This document shows positions 43,747 through 45,915 of a stretch of DNA of 45,915 bases, in pieces. A program made the translations under genes and the position numbers. This DNA comes from Thermohalobaculum sp050330995 (GTDB lineage: Bacteria; Pseudomonadota; Alphaproteobacteria; Rhodobacterales; Rhodobacteraceae). The stretch lies in contig JBHJHI010000040.1 in the NCBI GenBank assembly GCA_050330995.1, positions 1-45,915 of the forward strand, written 5' to 3'. How positions within the stretch are numbered: position 1 is the first letter of the stretch; each line of letters opens with the position of its first letter. Under the pieces are notes generated by a model, which was not told where the DNA came from, did no database searches, and saw only the letters and a list, made by a program, of their open reading frames with translations.

Positions 43747-45390
43747 TCAGGCGGGGGCGGGCTCGCGCTCGGGCGCGAGAGGCCGCATGCGGGCGAAGTC
43801 CCAGTGGCGGCCCGGGGCGGCCTCGATCAGCGCGCGGGTGTAGTCGTGCAAGGGCTGCCCCAGGACGTCCGCGGCCGGGCCGTGCTCGACCACCACGCCG
43901 CGCTGCATCACCATCACCTCGTCGCAGATCTGGGCCGCCACCCGCAAATCGTGGGTGATGAACAGGATCGCCACGCCGAGCCGCGCCTGCACCTCGTCCA
44001 GGAGCCGCAGCACCTGCGCCTGCACGCTCACGTCGAGCGCCGAGACCGCCTCGTCGGCGATGAGCAGGTCGGGCTCCATGGCCAGCGCGCGGGCCACCGC
44101 GATGCGCTGGCGCTGCCCGCCCGAGAACTGGTGAGGGTACCGCTCCAGCGCGCTCGGCGGCAGGTGGACGAGGTCCATCAGCTCGCGGGCGCGCTCGCGG
44201 GCCTGCTCCCTCGGGACGCCGAAGTTGGTGGGCCCCTCCGTGATCGAGTCCACGACGCGCAGGCGCGGGTTGAGCGAGCGGAACGGGTCCTGGAACACGA
44301 TCTGGAAGCGGCGGCGGTGGGGCTTGAGCGCTCGGCGCGACAGCGTGGCGATCTCCTCCCCGGCGACCTTGATCGAGCCCGCCGTGGGGTCGATCAGCCG
44401 CACAATGCAGCGCGCCACGGTGGACTTGCCCGACCCGCTCTCGCCCACGATGCCGAGCGTGCGGCCGCCGCGCAGCGTCAGGTCGACGTCCTGGGCCGCG
44501 CGCACCTCGCGGCCGCGCGACAGGAACCCGGCCTCGCGGTAGGTCTTGGACAGGCCGCGCGTCTCCAGCACCACGGGGGCGCCGTGGTCCTCGCGGGGTG
44601 GCCGTGGCGCCAGGCTCGGCACGGCCTGCAGCAGCGCGCGGGCGTAGTCAGTGCGCGGCGATGAGAGCAGGGAGCGCACGGGCTGCGCCTCCTGCAGCAC
44701 GCCGTGGCGCAGCACCGCGACCTCGTCGGCGATCTCGGAGACCACGCCCATGTCGTGGGTGATGAACAGCACGGCCGTGCCGCGGCTCTCGCGCAGCTCG
44801 CGGATCAGCGCGAGGATCTGGCGCTGGGTGGTCACGTCGAGCGCGGTGGTGGGCTCGTCGGCGATCAGCAGCGCGGGCCGCAGCACGAGCGCCATGGCGA
44901 TCATCACGCGCTGGCGCTGGCCGCCCGAGAGCTGGTGGGGGAACGCGTTCTGGAGGCGCTCTGGCTCGGGCAGGTGCACCTCGTCCATGATTTCGACGAC
45001 GCGGGCGCGGCGGGCGGCGGCGTCGAGCTCGCCGTGGGCCTCCAGCACCTCGGCGATCTGGCGGCCCACCGGCAGGACGGGGTTCAGCGCCGTCATGGGC
45101 TCCTGGAAGATCATCGACAGCGCGCTGGCCCTGAGCGCGCGCATCCGAGCGGGCGTGGCCGCCGTCAGGTCCTCGCCCCCGAGCCTGATCGCGCCGCCCG
45201 TCACGCGCAGCACGCCCGGCGGCAGGAGCCCCATCACGGCGAGCGCCGTCACCGACTTGCCGGATCCGCTCTCGCCCACGAGGCACAGCGTCCGGCCGGG
45301 TCGCACGTCGAAGGACAGCCCGTCCACGACCCTCGGACCGCCCACCACGCCCACGTCGAGGTCACTGACGGACAGGCCGGGCCCGCTCAT
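43747..45390 (-). CDS. Double ABC ATPase of a second peptide-type transporter
   Basis: A 547-aa protein with two ATP-binding domains. Domain one has GESGSGKS at 39-46, LSGGQRQR, and LIADEPTTALDV; domain two repeats GESGSGKS near residue 310, FSGGQRQR, and LIADEAVSALDV. It resembles the plus-strand ATPase at 40653 in layout, but is a separate gene with its own permease. ATG 45390 overlaps the stop of the upstream permease gene (ATGA). The M20 peptidase follows immediately. Confidence 0.95.
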   Translation of the reverse strand: MSGPGLSVSDLDVGVVGGPRVVDGLSFDVRPGRTLCLVGESGSGKSVTALAVMGLLPPGVLRVTGGAIRLGGEDLTAATPARMRALRASALSMIFQEPMTALNPVLPVGRQIAEVLEAHGELDAAARRARVVEIMDEVHLPEPERLQNAFPHQLSGGQRQRVMIAMALVLRPALLIADEPTTALDVTTQRQILALIRELRESRGTAVLFITHDMGVVSEIADEVAVLRHGVLQEAQPVRSLLSSPRTDYARALLQAVPSLAPRPPREDHGAPVVLETRGLSKTYREAGFLSRGREVRAAQDVDLTLRGGRTLGIVGESGSGKSTVARCIVRLIDPTAGSIKVAGEEIATLSRRALKPHRRRFQIVFQDPFRSLNPRLRVVDSITEGPTNFGVPREQARERARELMDLVHLPPSALERYPHQFSGGQRQRIAVARALAMEPDLLIADEAVSALDVSVQAQVLRLLDEVQARLGVAILFITHDLRVAAQICDEVMVMQRGVVVEHGPAADVLGQPLHDYTRALIEAAPGRHWDFARMRPLAPEREPAPA

Positions 45391-45914
45391 CGGCCCACGC
45401 CGCGCTTGGCCATGCGGGGGTCGAGCGCGTCTCGCGCGGCGTCGCCCACGAGGTTCATGGCGAGAATGGTGACCGAGACGACGAGCCCCGGCCAGAGCAC
45501 GATGCCGGGGTTGATGGGGAAGTAGACCCGCCCCTCGGCCATGATGTTGCCCCAGGTGGGCGTCTCAGGGCTGATGCCGGCGCCGAGGAAGGACAGGATC
45601 GCCTCGGTCAGGATGGCGGCCGCCGCGACGTAGGTGCCCTGCACGATGAGCGGCGCGACGGTGTTGGGCAGCAGGTGGCGGACCATGATGCGCCAGGTGG
45701 AGGAGCCCTGCGCGATGGCGGCCTCCACGTAGGGCTCCTCTCGCGCGGACAGCACGACCGAGCGGACGAGCCGCACGACGCGGGGCACCTCAGGAATCGT
45801 GATCGCCACCAGCACGGTCCAGAGCGAGGCGCCCCAGAGCGAGACGATGGCGATGGCCAGGAGGATGTTGGGCATGGCCATGAGCCCGTCGACCATCCGC
45901 ATGACGACCGCGTC
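45387..45914 (-). CDS. ABC transporter permease, DppC type, 5' end beyond the window
   Basis: The C-terminal 175 residues or so of a DppC-type permease; the gene enters from the right edge. The visible part contains DGLMAMPNILLAIAIV, the ATPase-contact loop EPYVEAAIAQGSSTWRIMVRHLLPNTVAP, TEAILSFLGAGISPETPTWGNIM, and the final helix ending in DALDPRM. It overlaps the double ATPase gene by 4 bp. The partner DppB-type permease and the binding protein are presumably outside the window. Confidence 0.93.
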   Translation of the reverse strand, partial: DAVVMRMVDGLMAMPNILLAIAIVSLWGASLWTVLVAITIPEVPRVVRLVRSVVLSAREEPYVEAAIAQGSSTWRIMVRHLLPNTVAPLIVQGTYVAAAAILTEAILSFLGAGISPETPTWGNIMAEGRVYFPINPGIVLWPGLVVSVTILAMNLVGDAARDALDPRMAKRGVGR

Positions 45915-45915
45915 C

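Overview
The window is very GC-rich (about 70 percent) with dense gene packing, many overlapping stop/start codons (GTGA, ATGA) and frequent GTG starts. Gene families (Aio arsenite oxidase, an alternative aa3-type oxidase with two subunit III genes, LivGF-type ABC transporters, BKACE, L-cysteate sulfo-lyase) point to a metabolically versatile alphaproteobacterium, perhaps in the Hyphomicrobiales. That placement is inference and no marker gene is present to fix it. I saw no rRNA, tRNA or CRISPR array, and only one mobile-element trace, a decayed IS5-type transposase.

Left part (1-9074): the end of a branched-chain-type ABC importer (LivM fragment, LivG, LivF) faces a LysR regulator. Next comes an aromatic catabolism locus. 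An intradiol hydroxyquinol 1,2-dioxygenase is divergent from a five-gene unit: FAD aromatic hydroxylase, SCP2-like protein, alpha/beta hydrolase, BKACE (DUF849) and BenE-type permease. Two copies of the same palindrome (GTAT-N6-ATAC), 85 bp apart, lie in the divergent promoter. No maleylacetate reductase or beta-ketoadipate CoA-transferase is visible, so the BKACE may handle the beta-keto acid produced by ring cleavage.

Respiratory part (9365-17117): aioB-aioA (arsenite oxidase, all four arsenite-site residues present) converges on a five-gene cytochrome c oxidase operon (II-I-III-III-IV) on the other strand. Arsenite oxidation can feed electrons through cytochrome c to such an oxidase. No aioXSR regulators and no oxidase assembly genes are in the window. 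A DUF2189 membrane protein, an SDR plus flavin monooxygenase pair, and a divergent GlxA-type AraC regulator with an unusual 148-residue tail follow.

Central part (22046-28543): a complete ebo gene cluster. eboD and eboE are fused into one reading frame, followed by eboC, then a reversed eboF, then eboA-eboB. ebo clusters are linked elsewhere to export or trafficking of a precursor to the periplasm; the molecule here is unknown. A shared 11-bp motif lies upstream of the eboDE and eboA starts.

Right part (28544-45915): a SPW-repeat membrane protein and its upstream AraC regulator, the IS5-type relic, then a likely cysteate (sulfonate) catabolism operon: L-cysteate sulfo-lyase (cuyA), an Asp/Glu-racemase family protein and a YeiH/CuyZ-type sulfite or sulfate exporter. 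Divergent from it are an MFS transporter and a GMC oxidoreductase. The window ends with two convergent peptide-type ABC systems: SBP-permease-permease-double ATPase on the plus strand, and permease (cut by the window end)-double ATPase-M20 peptidase on the minus strand.
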